Shown here piece by piece: positions 17,706 through 26,482 of a stretch of 64,000 nt of DNA. The translations under genes were made by a program, and so were the position numbers. Source of the DNA: Bordetella genomosp. 1 (lineage in GTDB: Bacteria; Pseudomonadota; Gammaproteobacteria; Burkholderiales; Burkholderiaceae_B); NCBI RefSeq assembly GCF_002261335.1, contig NZ_NEVL01000003.1:372001-436000 (forward strand), in the 5' to 3' direction. The stretch's first letter is position 1, and each line of letters starts with the position of its first letter. A model generated the notes under the pieces. It made no database searches and was not told the origin of the DNA. It saw only the letters and a list, made by a program, of their open reading frames with translations.

Positions 17706-18137
17706 TCAGCGCGTGTCGCTAGTGCCGCCCGAGCCGGACGAGGCACCCGAGCCGGGCATGCCGCCCTGGCCGGTGGAGCCCGTGGTGGCGCCCGAGCCGC
17801 CCTGGCTGCCGCGCGTGTCGCTGCCGCCCTGGTGCTTGCGGTCGGTGTTGGCGCCGTCGCGGTCCGGCCGCGCTCGGTCGGTGGGCTTGGGCTGGGTGTT
17901 GCCCACGCCCTGGTTGGCGTTGCCCGAGGCGTCGGACGGTAAGGATTGCCGCGTGCCGTCGTTTTTACCGGCATTGTTCTGGCCGGCGCCCGTGGCACCC
18001 GACTGGGTCGCGCTGCCAGCCCCGTCGGCCGCACCGGAGCCCGCCGCGCCCCCGGCGCCCTGGGCCTGCACCTGCGCCATGGGCCAGGCCAGCAGCAGCG
18101 CGCAACATGCGCCCGCCAGTTTTCGATTGTTAAACAT
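17706..18137 (-). CDS. secreted Gly/Ser-rich low-complexity protein
   Basis: A 143-residue protein. Residues 1-26 (MFNNRKLAG, a hydrophobic core, then VQAQ) form a Sec signal peptide. The rest is Gly, Ser, Asn, Thr and Asp rich with repeated GSG/SGA/GG motifs and no cysteines, so it should be an unstructured periplasmic or surface protein. The start at 18137 was chosen because it begins the signal peptide and follows GAGG. It is divergent from the dehydrogenase operon at 18267. Function unknown. Confidence 0.65.
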   Translation of the reverse strand: MFNNRKLAGACCALLLAWPMAQVQAQGAGGAAGSGAADGAGSATQSGATGAGQNNAGKNDGTRQSLPSDASGNANQGVGNTQPKPTDRARPDRDGANTDRKHQGGSDTRGSQGGSGATTGSTGQGGMPGSGASSGSGGTSDTR

Positions 18138-18266
18138 GATTGGACCTCGCGATCGATTGGAACTAGAAAGGGACGATTGGGCCTGGGGGCCCTGCGGACG
18201 GGGTTTGCAAGCGCCATGCCGGGCAAGGGGCTTGCTGACGGGGCCCGTCCCCACACGGAGCGTGAT

Positions 18267-19103
18267 ATGGACCCGATTAAGAAGGCGTCACCCGTGATTC
18301 CCATCGTGGCGGCCGAAGCGCCCAGCCGGCCTGGTCGGCGCAACGTGCTCAAGGCGCTCACGCTCGGGGTGCCCGGCGCGTTGGCGCTGCCGGGCGCGCA
18401 GGCCCAGACCGCAGCGCCCGCAGGCGCTGCGGCCGCGCCGGCCGAGGCCGTGGCGGCGCCTTTGCGGTTTTTCAACGAGCGCGAGGCCACGCTGATGGAC
18501 GCGATCGCGGCGCGCCTGATTCCGGCCGACGCGCTCGGCCCGGGCGCCAAGGAGGCCGGCGTCACGCGGTTTCTCGACGGGCAGCTCGCGGGCGCGTGGG
18601 GCGCCGGCGATCATCTCTATCGGCAAGGGCCGTTCGAGGCCGGCACGCCGGAGCAGGGATACCAGTTGTCGTTCACGCCCGCCGAGATGTACCGGCGCGG
18701 ACTCGCCGCATTCGACGAGGCGGTGCGCAAGCAGGCCGGCAAAGCGTTTGCCGAGCTCGACGCGAAGGCGCAGGACGAATGGTTGACGGCGCTGCAGCAG
18801 GGCAAGCCCGACCTCGGCCCGCTGCCGGCCGCGGTGTTTTTCCAGGCGCTGCTCGAGGGCACCATGGAGGGCTTCTTCAGCGACCCGCTGTACGGCGGCA
18901 ATGTCGACATGGTGGGCTGGAAGCTGGTGGGCTTCCCCGGTGCATATGCCAGCTTCTCGAACGATATCGAACGCCACGGCGTGGTGTGGCAGGGGCAGCC
19001 GGTGTCGATCGCGCAGGCGCGCGCGCATCACCATGCGCCCGGGGAGGGGCACGCGCCGCCTCCGGGCCAGGCACCCGCTGCGCAAGGAGGCCGGCATGGC
19101 TAA
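18267..19103 (+). CDS. gluconate 2-dehydrogenase subunit 3 family protein (Tat-exported small subunit)
   Basis: A 278-residue small subunit of a membrane-bound GMC-type dehydrogenase. The N-terminus carries a twin-arginine signal (GRRNVLKALTLGVPGAL, cleavage near AQA). The mature part, from FFNEREATLMDAIAARLIPAD, is the gluconate 2-dehydrogenase subunit 3 domain, which escorts the folded flavoprotein through the Tat system. The ATG at 18267 follows CGGAG. Its last 8 bases overlap the start of the flavoprotein gene, so the subunits are made together. His-rich tail (AHHHAPGEGHAPP) is unusual but of unknown meaning. Confidence 0.88.
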   Translation: MDPIKKASPVIPIVAAEAPSRPGRRNVLKALTLGVPGALALPGAQAQTAAPAGAAAAPAEAVAAPLRFFNEREATLMDAIAARLIPADALGPGAKEAGVTRFLDGQLAGAWGAGDHLYRQGPFEAGTPEQGYQLSFTPAEMYRRGLAAFDEAVRKQAGKAFAELDAKAQDEWLTALQQGKPDLGPLPAAVFFQALLEGTMEGFFSDPLYGGNVDMVGWKLVGFPGAYASFSNDIERHGVVWQGQPVSIAQARAHHHAPGEGHAPPPGQAPAAQGGRHG

Positions 19104-20865
19104 GACACTGCCCGCCGTCGATGTCGCCATCGTGGGCGGCGGCTGGACCGGCGCCATCATCGGCAAGGAGCTCGCCGCCAACGGCCAGCGGGTGGTCGTG
19201 CTCGAGCGCGGCGAAGCGCGCTGGCCCGCCGACGACTTCCAGGGCCCGACGGTGCACGACGAGCTCAAGTACACGCGCCGCCACGCGCTGCACCAGAACA
19301 CCGCCACCGAGACCTTCACCTTTCGCAATCACGACGGCCAGAAGGCGTTGCCGATGCGGCGCTGGCAGTTTGCGTATCCGGGCACCCACCTGGGCGGCGC
19401 CGGCAACCACTGGTCGGGTGCCTACTATCGCTTCGATCCCACCGACTTCCGCATGCGCAGCCATTACACCGAGCGCTACGGTGCGAAGATCTTCGACGAC
19501 GACCTCACCTGTCAGGACTGGGGCATCGGCTACGACGAGCTGGAGCCGTATTTCGACCGCTTCGATTACCTGATCGGCGCGTCCGGGGTGGCCGGCAATC
19601 TGCGCGGCCAGAAGCAGGAGGGCGGCAATCCGTTCGAGCCCTGGCGCTCGCGGCCCTATCCGAATCCGCCCATGAAGGTGCCCTATGCGCCGGCGCTGTT
19701 CGGCGAGGCGGCGCGCAGCCTGGGCTATCACCCCTACGTGCAGCCGTCGGCGCTCTGTACGCGGCCCTACGTCAACACGGAGGGGCTGCACATGAGCGCC
19801 TGCGTGTACTGCGGCTTCTGTTCCAACTTCGGCTGCGAGCACTATGCCAAGGCCTCGCCGCAGGTCTGTGTGCTGCCGGTGGCGCTCAAGCTCGACACGT
19901 TCGAACTGCGCACGGGGGCCCACGTGCTGCGGGTCGAGCTGTCGGAAGATCGCAAGCGCGCCCGCGGCGTGACCTATATCGATGCGGCCGGCACCGAGGT
20001 GTTCCAGCCGGCCGAGATCGTGGTGCTGTGCGCCTTCGGCATCAACAACGTGCGCCTGCTGCTGCTCTCGGGCATCGGCAAGCCCTACGACCCGGCGACC
20101 AACACCGGCGTGGTGGGCCGCAACTACACCCACCAGACCACCTCGGGCGTGAATCTGTTCTTCGACGAGAAGACGCACATCAACCCGTTCATGGGCGCGG
20201 GCGCCGTGGCGGTGACGATGGACGACTTCAGCGCCGACAACTTCGACCACGGCCCGCTGGGCTTCGTGGGCGGCGGCTATCTGCAGATCCAGGTGGTGAG
20301 CGGCGCGCCCATCGGCTACCACCCGGTGCCCAAGGGCACGGCGGCGTGGGGTGGCGCGTGGAAGGAGTCGGTGCGCCGCTACTACAACCATTCGGCCTCG
20401 ATCACCATCACCGGTTCGGCGCAGCCGACGCGCGGCGGCTACCTGAGCCTGGACCCGACCTACAAGGATGCGTGGGGGCTGCCGCTGCTGCGCGTGACCT
20501 ACGACTTCCCGGACAACGACATCCGCATGTCGGCCTTCCTGACCGCGCGGGGCGACGAGATCGGCAAGGCCATGCGCGGCGTCGTCCAGACCGAGCCGGG
20601 TCCGCGCAAGAAGCCCTTCACCGCAGCCGCGTATCAGTCCACCCACCTGACCGGCGGCGCGGCGATGGGCGCCGATCCGGCGACCAGCGTCGTCAATTGC
20701 TACGGACAGGTGTGGGACGTGCCCAATGTGTTCGTGACCGGCGCGGCGCTGTTTCCGCAGAACTCCGGCTACAACCCCACCGGCACGGTCGGCGCCACCG
20801 CTTACTGGATCGTCGACAAGATCAAGGCCGACTACCTGAAGTCGCCCGGTCCGCTGGTCACCTGA
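19096..20865 (+). CDS. GMC-family FAD-dependent dehydrogenase large subunit (gluconate/sorbitol dehydrogenase-like)
   Basis: A 589-residue flavoprotein. The FAD dinucleotide fold VAIVGGGWTGAIIGKEL starts at residue 10. THLGGAGNHWSG is the second flavin contact. A cysteine group CVYCGFCSNFGC near 235 resembles the 3Fe-4S site seen in FAD-dependent glucose and fructose dehydrogenases. The C-terminal HLTGGAAMG and NPTGTVGATA blocks carry the catalytic His/Asn region. ATG at 19096 follows AGGAGG. It oxidises a sugar, sugar acid or alcohol in the periplasm, passing electrons to the cytochrome encoded next. Substrate not readable. Confidence 0.9.
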   Translation: MAKTLPAVDVAIVGGGWTGAIIGKELAANGQRVVVLERGEARWPADDFQGPTVHDELKYTRRHALHQNTATETFTFRNHDGQKALPMRRWQFAYPGTHLGGAGNHWSGAYYRFDPTDFRMRSHYTERYGAKIFDDDLTCQDWGIGYDELEPYFDRFDYLIGASGVAGNLRGQKQEGGNPFEPWRSRPYPNPPMKVPYAPALFGEAARSLGYHPYVQPSALCTRPYVNTEGLHMSACVYCGFCSNFGCEHYAKASPQVCVLPVALKLDTFELRTGAHVLRVELSEDRKRARGVTYIDAAGTEVFQPAEIVVLCAFGINNVRLLLLSGIGKPYDPATNTGVVGRNYTHQTTSGVNLFFDEKTHINPFMGAGAVAVTMDDFSADNFDHGPLGFVGGGYLQIQVVSGAPIGYHPVPKGTAAWGGAWKESVRRYYNHSASITITGSAQPTRGGYLSLDPTYKDAWGLPLLRVTYDFPDNDIRMSAFLTARGDEIGKAMRGVVQTEPGPRKKPFTAAAYQSTHLTGGAAMGADPATSVVNCYGQVWDVPNVFVTGAALFPQNSGYNPTGTVGATAYWIVDKIKADYLKSPGPLVT

Positions 20866-20889
20866 GGCCCACGCCAGGAGTGTTTCATC

Positions 20890-21906
20890 ATGGCATCGCA
20901 TCGCGGTATCACTGTGGCAGTGGCGCTGATGTTCGGCCTGCCCATCATCACGCTCATCGCCACGGCCTATCAGATGGTCGGCACGGGCGGCGACGGCCTG
21001 ATCCTGCCCGCCAAGGTGGCGCAGCCGCCGGCCGTGGCGGCGCCACAGGCGTCCGGGGCGGCCGCGCCCGCTGGCCAGACGGCCTCGTCGGGGGCAGCCC
21101 AGGCCCCGGCGCTGCCGGCCGTGGTGGCGGCCGGCAAGGCCCCCGCCGTGCCGGGCCGCAGCGCGCTCGACTTCAGCACGCCGGGCCCGGCCTGGCAGGC
21201 CGGTCTCGCCAAGGGCGACATCGACGCGGGCAAGCGATTGGCGCGCGACGGCAAGCAGGTCACGCGCGATGGCAAGCAGCAGACGCCGGTGCAGGCCTGT
21301 GTGACCTGCCACGGCGCGGCGGGCATCACGCCGCTGGGCGGCGCGTTTCCGAACCTGGCGGGGCTCTCGCAGGAATACCTGGCCAAGCAGCTGTGGGACT
21401 TCCGCGAGGGCACGCGCCCGCATCCGCTCATGAGCGGGATCGCGAAGGCGCTGGACGAACAGGAGATCGCGGACCTGGCGCGCTACTACGGCAGCCTGCC
21501 CCATGCCGCGCCGGACGCGGACCGCGGGCCGGCGGCCAACTTTCCGCAGGCCGCGCGGCTCGACGTGACGGGCGACGGCCCGCGCGCCTTGCCCGCCTGC
21601 GCCAATTGTCATGGCCTGCAGGGGCGCGGCGAGGGCGTGCTGCTGCCGCGCCTGGCCGGCCAGCCGGGCGTGTATTTCGTCGATCAGATGAACGGCTTTC
21701 GCAGCGGCCAGCGCCAGAACGACGACGTGGGCGTGATGCGCGCGTTCGCCCAACGGCTCACACCGGAAGAGATCGTGGCGCTGGCGCGCTATTACGAGAG
21801 CATGGGTACGACGCAGCAGAATGCGGGCGCAGATAACCCGGGCGCGGCACCAGGGGCGGCGGGAGCGGCGCCTGCCGCAGCGGCGCCCGCCGCCGCGCGG
21901 CCCTGA
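20890..21906 (+). CDS. membrane-anchored diheme cytochrome c
   Basis: A 338-residue cytochrome with an N-terminal membrane segment (about residues 8-28), an Ala/Pro-rich linker to residue 95, then two heme c domains with CVTCH near 137 and CANCH near 237. Distal methionines appear in HPLMSG and DVGVMRAF. The tail is again Ala/Pro rich. It lies 24 bases after the flavoprotein gene with its own ribosome binding site. Classic gluconate/sorbitol dehydrogenase complexes use a triheme subunit; this one has two, so the electron path to quinone may differ. Confidence 0.9.
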   Translation: MASHRGITVAVALMFGLPIITLIATAYQMVGTGGDGLILPAKVAQPPAVAAPQASGAAAPAGQTASSGAAQAPALPAVVAAGKAPAVPGRSALDFSTPGPAWQAGLAKGDIDAGKRLARDGKQVTRDGKQQTPVQACVTCHGAAGITPLGGAFPNLAGLSQEYLAKQLWDFREGTRPHPLMSGIAKALDEQEIADLARYYGSLPHAAPDADRGPAANFPQAARLDVTGDGPRALPACANCHGLQGRGEGVLLPRLAGQPGVYFVDQMNGFRSGQRQNDDVGVMRAFAQRLTPEEIVALARYYESMGTTQQNAGADNPGAAPGAAGAAPAAAAPAAARP

Positions 21907-21963
21907 GGCGCGCCGTCCTGTCATGGGGCGATGGTGTGATGGCGCAAGCGCGCCTTGTCCAAT

Positions 21964-22023
21964 GACGCGGCGCTTTGGCGCGGGGCGCTGTCCGGCGCGG
22001 CGCTATCCAGCGCGGCGCTTTCC
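21964..22023 (+). repeat. four imperfect 15-base tandem units
   Basis: Four successive units of the form GCGCGGCGCTnTCC fill the space upstream of the TPR gene (starts near 21964, 21978, 21994 and 22009). Units three and four differ at only a few positions. Probably slippage-generated; no protein or RNA function is evident. Confidence 0.55.
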
Positions 22024-22065
22024 TCATTACACTGTCGCCCATTCATGAAACAGCGGATCACCACG

Positions 22066-22488
22066 ATGCAACTCGACGACGCCCTCCACGAACAGATCAA
22101 GACCCTTTGCGCAGAGGGCGATGCGCACGTGGAGGCGGGCGAGCTCGACGACGCGCTGGATTGCTACGACGAGGCCTGGGACCTGCTGCCCGAGCCCAAG
22201 CAGCGCTGGGAGGCGGCGACCTGGATCCTGGTCGCGATCGGCGACACCTGCTTTCTGGCGGGCGACGGCGAGGCCAGCGCCGAGACCTTCGGCCTGGCGT
22301 TGCAGTGTCCGGGCGGCATCGGCAACCCCTTCATCCACCTTCGCCTGGGCCAGCTGGCGTTCGACGCCGACCAGCTCGATGCCGCGGCCGACGAGCTGAT
22401 GCGCGCCTACATGGGTGCGGGCGCGGAGATCTTCGAGGACGAAGAGCCCAAGTACCTCGAGTTCCTGGGCACGCGCGCCCGGCTGTAG
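22066..22488 (+). CDS. tetratricopeptide-repeat protein
   Basis: A 140-residue cytoplasmic protein built of about three TPR-like helical pairs: ALHEQIKTLCAEGDAHVEAGELDDALDCYDEAWDLLP, then WEAATWILVAIGDTCFLAGD, then NPFIHLRLGQLAFDADQLDAAADEL. The family is widespread in proteobacteria without a fixed role; TPRs usually mediate protein contacts. I chose the ATG at 22066 because homologous proteins of this type begin about here; an in-frame ATG at 22045 would add seven residues. A hairpin terminator follows. Confidence 0.8.
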   Translation: MQLDDALHEQIKTLCAEGDAHVEAGELDDALDCYDEAWDLLPEPKQRWEAATWILVAIGDTCFLAGDGEASAETFGLALQCPGGIGNPFIHLRLGQLAFDADQLDAAADELMRAYMGAGAEIFEDEEPKYLEFLGTRARL

Positions 22489-22511
22489 GCCCGCGCGGTC
22501 GGAAGGGCAGG

Positions 22512-22535
22512 AAGGCCGGGTGCGTCCCGGCCTTT
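22512..22535 (+). terminator. intrinsic terminator after TPR gene
   Basis: AAGGCCGGG (22512-22520) and CCCGGCCTT (22526-22534) form a perfect 9-bp stem with a TGCGT loop and a short T-rich tail. Confidence 0.7.
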
Positions 22536-22615
22536 GTCGTTGTGAAAGGTCGCGGCTGCGACGCTGCGCCTGTTGCGTGTGTCGCGCGTCTCGCCGGCAA
22601 GGCGGGCCGGGCGGC

Positions 22616-23647
22616 TCAGCGCCGGGCGGCGTAGCCCTGCAGGGTGTTGACCACGTTCACGCCGATATCGTCCACCATGTAGCCGCCCTCCATCACGAAG
22701 ACCGTCGGCAGGCCGGCGCCGGCGATGAGCTCGCCGAGGCGGATGAAGTCGCCATTGGTGAGGCGGAAGTGGCTGATCGGGTCGCCCTCGAAGGTATCGA
22801 CGCCGAGCGAAACCACGAGCACGTCGGGCGCGTGCTCCCGGATGCGGCCGAGGCCGTGCGCCAGCGCCTCGCGGTAGGCTTCCCATTCGGTGCCCTGCGG
22901 CAGGGGGTAGTTGGCCGTGTAGCCTGCTCCCCGGCCGGCGCCGGTCTCGCCCAAGTAGCCGGAGAAATACGGATAGCAGACGTGGGGGTCGCCGTGCAGC
23001 GACACGAACAGCACGTCGTCGCGCTCGTGGAAGATGTTCTGCGTGCCGTTGCCGTGATGGAAGTCCACGTCGAGGATGGCCACGCGCGCGGCGCCCTTGC
23101 TGAGCGCGCGTTCGGCGGCGATGGCGGCGTTGTTGAGATAGCAATAGCCGCCCATGTATTCGCGCGCGGCGTGATGGCCAGGCGGCCGACACAGGCCGAA
23201 GGCGCCCGCCTGCCCGGCCAGCACGCGGTCCATCGCGGTGAGGGCGACATTGGCGCTGGCGCTGACGGCGGCCCAGGTGCCAGCCGTGATGGGCGCGCCC
23301 GCATCCATGGCATAAAAGCCCAGCTTGCCATCGATGAAGCCCGGCTCCTCGTCGATCGCGAGGTCGCGCACCGGCCAGATCAGGGGCAGCGCGTCGTGGC
23401 TGCGGCCGGTCGCGGCCCATTCGGACCAGGCGTGTTCCAGGAACGACACGTAGCGCTCGCTGTGGGCCGCCACATAGCAGGCGCGGTCGAACGTGTCCTC
23501 GCGGATCACCTCGCCCAGGCCGCTGGCCCGCACCCGGGCCAGGATCATCTCGGCGCGATCCGGCGCCTCGAAGGAGGGCTTGACGGCGCCATCCTTGAGT
23601 TCGGAACCATGGTGCAGGCGGTGGTCGGGGCTGTAGACGGTGAGCAT
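22616..23647 (-). CDS. histone deacetylase family protein (acetylpolyamine amidohydrolase-like)
   Basis: A 343-residue zinc hydrolase of the HDAC superfamily. LCRPPGHHA near residue 145 carries the catalytic His pair. AILDVDFHHGNGTQNIF near 180 supplies the zinc-binding Asp and His. Later blocks VSLGVDTFEGDP and FVMEGGYM complete the metal site and active-site lid. Bacterial members remove acetyl groups from acetylpolyamines or other acetylamides. I took the ATG at 23647 (MLTVYSPDH), where conserved sequence begins. It is divergent from an Lrp/AsnC regulator that may control it. Confidence 0.88.
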   Translation of the reverse strand: MLTVYSPDHRLHHGSELKDGAVKPSFEAPDRAEMILARVRASGLGEVIREDTFDRACYVAAHSERYVSFLEHAWSEWAATGRSHDALPLIWPVRDLAIDEEPGFIDGKLGFYAMDAGAPITAGTWAAVSASANVALTAMDRVLAGQAGAFGLCRPPGHHAAREYMGGYCYLNNAAIAAERALSKGAARVAILDVDFHHGNGTQNIFHERDDVLFVSLHGDPHVCYPYFSGYLGETGAGRGAGYTANYPLPQGTEWEAYREALAHGLGRIREHAPDVLVVSLGVDTFEGDPISHFRLTNGDFIRLGELIAGAGLPTVFVMEGGYMVDDIGVNVVNTLQGYAARR

Positions 23648-23704
23648 GGGGCGGGCAGGAGCGGGGTTGCGGGACCCGGAATGGTCGCCCACCGGCCTGG
23701 AAAT

Positions 23705-23778
23705 GTCTTTGCTATATTCGCAGCCATCGCGCCTGTGGCGCAAAGACTCTCGCATCAAGGTTCGATATGAGCAAAGAC
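23705..23778. promoter_or_regulatory. Lrp-type operator candidate (three GCAAAGAC half-sites)
   Basis: GTCTTTGC at 23705-23712 and GCAAAGAC at 23740-23747 are perfect inverse copies, and GCAAAGAC recurs at 23771-23778 inside the first codons of the regulator gene as part of the palindrome GCAAAGACTTTGC. The last two sites are 31 bases apart, about three helical turns, which suits a DNA-wrapping Lrp octamer and autoregulation. Confidence 0.55.
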
Positions 23779-24255
23779 TTTGCTTCCGAAACGCTCGACA
23801 CGGTGGATCGTGCCCTGTTGGCCCGGCTTCAGCAGGACGGCTCGCTGTCGAGCTCGGCCCTGGCCGAGGAGCTGTCGCTCACCGTCACGCCTTGCTGGCG
23901 ACGCCGCAAGCGCCTTGAGGAGTTGGGCGTGATTCGCGACTACCCGGCCAATCTCGACCGCCGCAAGCTCGGCTTCGACGTGCTGGCCTACGCCCAGGTG
24001 CGCTTCGGCGACCACTCCGGCGATGCCCCCGACCGCTTCGAGAAGGTGATCCAGGCCCTGCCGCAGGTGCTGGCCTGCCACAAGGTGACCGGGGAGGCCG
24101 ATTACGTACTCACCGTCGTCGCGCGCGACCTGGAGAGCTACGGCCGCTTCGTCGAAGACGTCCTGCGCCGCCAACCCGGCATCGCCGCCATCCAGTCCAG
24201 CCTCGCCCTGCGCGAAGTCAAGGCCGAAACCCGCATCCCCGTCCTCCCCGACTGA
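23767..24255 (+). CDS. Lrp/AsnC-family transcriptional regulator
   Basis: A 162-residue feast/famine regulator. Residues 8-60 form the helix-turn-helix (LDTVDRALLARLQQDGSLSS, LSLTVTPCWRRRKRLEELGVI). Residues 70-155 form the RAM effector domain (VLACHKVTGEADYVLTVVARDLESYGRFV). These proteins sense amino acids and act as octamers. It is divergent from the acetylpolyamine amidohydrolase gene; three repeated half-sites in and upstream of its start suggest self-control and control of that neighbour. Confidence 0.92.
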   Translation: MSKDFASETLDTVDRALLARLQQDGSLSSSALAEELSLTVTPCWRRRKRLEELGVIRDYPANLDRRKLGFDVLAYAQVRFGDHSGDAPDRFEKVIQALPQVLACHKVTGEADYVLTVVARDLESYGRFVEDVLRRQPGIAAIQSSLALREVKAETRIPVLPD

Positions 24256-24279
24256 CCCCCGCGCCGCAGCCGCCCCAAA

Positions 24280-24522
24280 CAAAGGTGTCAGACTGCAATT
24301 TCCCGGGCCGCGCCCCACAGAACAAAGGTGTCAGACTGCATTTTCTGAGAATGCATGCCGCCAAACAAAGGTGTCAGACTGCATTTTTCGAGTCGGCGTC
24401 CGCCCCAACAAAGGTGTCAGACTGCAATTTCCGCTGCGCCTCGCGGCGGGGCTTGTACGGCAAAAATGTAGTCTGACACCTTTGTTTTGGGGCGCGGAAA
24501 TTGCAGTCTGACACCTTTGTTT
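24280..24522. repeat. intergenic repeat cluster 1 (six copies, 4 direct then 2 inverted)
   Basis: Six copies of a 22-26 base element with core AAAGGTGTCAGACTGCA, usually led by AAC and followed by a T-rich ATTTT or AATTT end. Direct copies: 24280-24301, 24321-24344, 24364-24388, 24407-24430. Inverted copies: 24462-24487 and 24498-24522. Spacers of 10-31 bases differ in sequence. The cluster lies between the Lrp gene end and ribA. Opposed copies can pair into long hairpins. Resembles REP/BIME-type elements; no transposase is nearby. Confidence 0.9.
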
Positions 24523-24790
24523 GGCACCGGCGCCAGGCGGACGGCGGGCGTGCTTTCCTGGATCGGAGCCGCTGCCCGGGCGGAACAGGGTGTTCCAATT
24601 CTGTTGGTCTTGCCGGGCGCCGCGCCCCGGCGATACCCCGGCGGCGGGTGCGTGTTTTCGGTGAGAGTCGGAGGGATGCGTTACCCTTCCGACATTGCGT
24701 GCGCCGCACGGGCGATTTCGACCCGGCTGAGCGGCGCGCCAGGCGGCCGCGTGCTGCCCGCAACACCCACATCATCTCCAAGTTTTCGCC

Positions 24791-25438
24791 GTGACCGCTG
24801 TTACTCCGCAAATCCCCGCTCTTCCGCCGTGCGCCACCGTGCGCGCCACGGTGCAACTGCCGATCCGCCTGGAAGATGCCAGCGAAGCCTCGGCCGTCTC
24901 ATTCAGCTTCGACGGGCTGGCCGATGGCAAAGAGCACGTCGCGCTGCGGTTCGGCACGCCGGGCGCCGTGCCGCTGGTGCGCCTGCACTCCGAATGCCTG
25001 ACCGGCGACGTGTTCGGCTCGCTGCGCTGCGATTGCGGCCCGCAGCTCCAGGAAGCGTTGCGCGTGCTGAAAAAGGAGGGCGGTTATCTGCTCTACCTGC
25101 GCCAGGAAGGGCGCGGCATCGGCCTGTATTCCAAGCTCGACGCCTACCGGCTGCAGGAGCAGGGCCGCGACACCTACGCGGCCAACCTTGAACTGGGCCA
25201 TGGCCTGGACGAACGCGACTACACGGCCGCCGCCCAGATGCTGAAGGCGCTCGGCGTGAGCCGCATCGAGCTGCTCACCAACAACCCCGACAAGCGCGCC
25301 CAGCTCGAAGCGCTGGGCATCGCCGTGGACGCCATGCGCCCGACCGGCGTGTTCTCCAGCGTCCACAACCTGGCCTATCTGCAGGCCAAGGTCGAACGCA
25401 CCCGCCATCTGATCCAGCTGGACCAGGACGACTGGTAA
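24791..25438 (+). CDS. ribA: GTP cyclohydrolase II (RibA)
   Basis: A 215-residue enzyme that opens GTP to 2,5-diamino-6-ribosylamino-pyrimidinone phosphate, formate and pyrophosphate, the first step of riboflavin synthesis. The zinc cysteines lie in HSECLTGDVFGSLRCDCG (around residues 68-85). The catalytic block RQEGRGIGLYSKLDAY follows, then TNNPDK. The reading frame has only a GTG start at 24791 before conserved sequence, with no clear ribosome binding site, so a later GTG is possible. It stands alone, away from other rib genes, downstream of the repeat cluster. Confidence 0.92.
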   Translation: MTAVTPQIPALPPCATVRATVQLPIRLEDASEASAVSFSFDGLADGKEHVALRFGTPGAVPLVRLHSECLTGDVFGSLRCDCGPQLQEALRVLKKEGGYLLYLRQEGRGIGLYSKLDAYRLQEQGRDTYAANLELGHGLDERDYTAAAQMLKALGVSRIELLTNNPDKRAQLEALGIAVDAMRPTGVFSSVHNLAYLQAKVERTRHLIQLDQDDW

Positions 25439-25462
25439 GCACGGGCGCGCAGCCCGCGCCGT

Positions 25463-26434
25463 TCAGCGCATGGCCTCGGCCACCAGCACGTGCGAGCGCG
25501 CGCGCTGCGCCGGATCGTAGATGCGGCTGTCGATCATCAACTCGTCGGCGCCGGTGCGCGCCACCACGGCGTCGATCCAGGCGCGCACCTGCGCCTTGTC
25601 GCCGGCCACCGTCATGGCCAGGACCTGGTCCATGACCTGGCGTTCGTGCTCGTGCAGGCCGGCCACGTAGTTCTCCATGGGCCGCGGTAACAGGCCCATC
25701 CGGCCCATGTGCAGATTGAGCATCCACTGCCGATGCGAGCTGGCCAGGAATTCCGCCTCCTCGCGGGTGTCCGCCGCGAAGATGTTCGCGCCCACCATCA
25801 CATACGGCTGCGCCAGCCACTTCGACGGCCGGAAGGTCTTGCGGTAGATGTCGACCGCCTGGTCCAGAAAGCGTGGTGCGAAGTGCGAGGCAAAGGCGAA
25901 CGGCAGGCCGAACGCGGCGGCGAGCTGCGCGCCATAGAGACTGGAGCCCAGGATCCATACCGGCACCTCGTGGGTGCCGGGCACGCCGTGGGCGGCGCGC
26001 CGGCCGTTGTTGGCTAGGTAGTCCATCACCTCGGCCACGTCATCGGAAAACTCGGTCTCGGGCACGCCACGCCGCAGGGCGCGCACCGCCGCGCCCGCGC
26101 TGCCGGGCGCGCGGCCCATGCCCAGGTCGATGCGGCCGGGGTAGAGCGCGTTCAGGGTGCCGAACTGCTCGGCCACGGCCAGCGGCGCGTGATTGGGCAG
26201 CATGATGCCGCCCGAGCCGACGCGGAGGGTGCGCGTCGCCGCGGCGATCCGGTCGATGATGAGCGAGGTGGCGGCCGAGCCGATGCCGGGCATGTCGTGG
26301 TGTTCGGCGATCCAATAGCGCGTGTAGCCCTGCGGTTCGACCGCCTGCGCGAGCTGGGTGGATTCGTCGATGGCGGTGGCGAGGTCTTTGCCTTCGCCGA
26401 TCATCACCAGATCGAGAATGGATAGGGCGGGCAT
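25463..26434 (-). CDS. LLM-class flavin-dependent oxidoreductase (YhbW/MsnO8-like)
   Basis: A 323-residue luciferase-like oxidoreductase. [14 protein letters not shown] at the start, [20 protein letters not shown] near 45, and [23 protein letters not shown] near 72 are typical of the single-subunit MsnO8/YhbW group; GRAPGSAG near 106 helps bind FMN. Substrate and partner flavin reductase are unknown. It lies 48 bases downstream of an Old Yellow Enzyme gene on the same strand, so two flavin enzymes form one operon. Confidence 0.88.
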   Translation of the reverse strand: MPALSILDLVMIGEGKDLATAIDESTQLAQAVEPQGYTRYWIAEHHDMPGIGSAATSLIIDRIAAATRTLRVGSGGIMLPNHAPLAVAEQFGTLNALYPGRIDLGMGRAPGSAGAAVRALRRGVPETEFSDDVAEVMDYLANNGRRAAHGVPGTHEVPVWILGSSLYGAQLAAAFGLPFAFASHFAPRFLDQAVDIYRKTFRPSKWLAQPYVMVGANIFAADTREEAEFLASSHRQWMLNLHMGRMGLLPRPMENYVAGLHEHERQVMDQVLAMTVAGDKAQVRAWIDAVVARTGADELMIDSRIYDPAQRARSHVLVAEAMR

Positions 26435-26482
26435 GATGGGATTCCTGTGTTGAGTCGTGGCAATCGGGCGGCGGGCGCTGCG

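Noticed and set aside
18877-21924. A 1015-codon open frame antisense to the dehydrogenase operon, and similar long antisense frames elsewhere (for example 685-2550 and 8629-10272 on the plus strand)
   Set aside because: Their products are Arg/His/Gly/Ala-rich with no domains, and the opposite strand encodes clear conserved proteins. They are a by-product of high GC.
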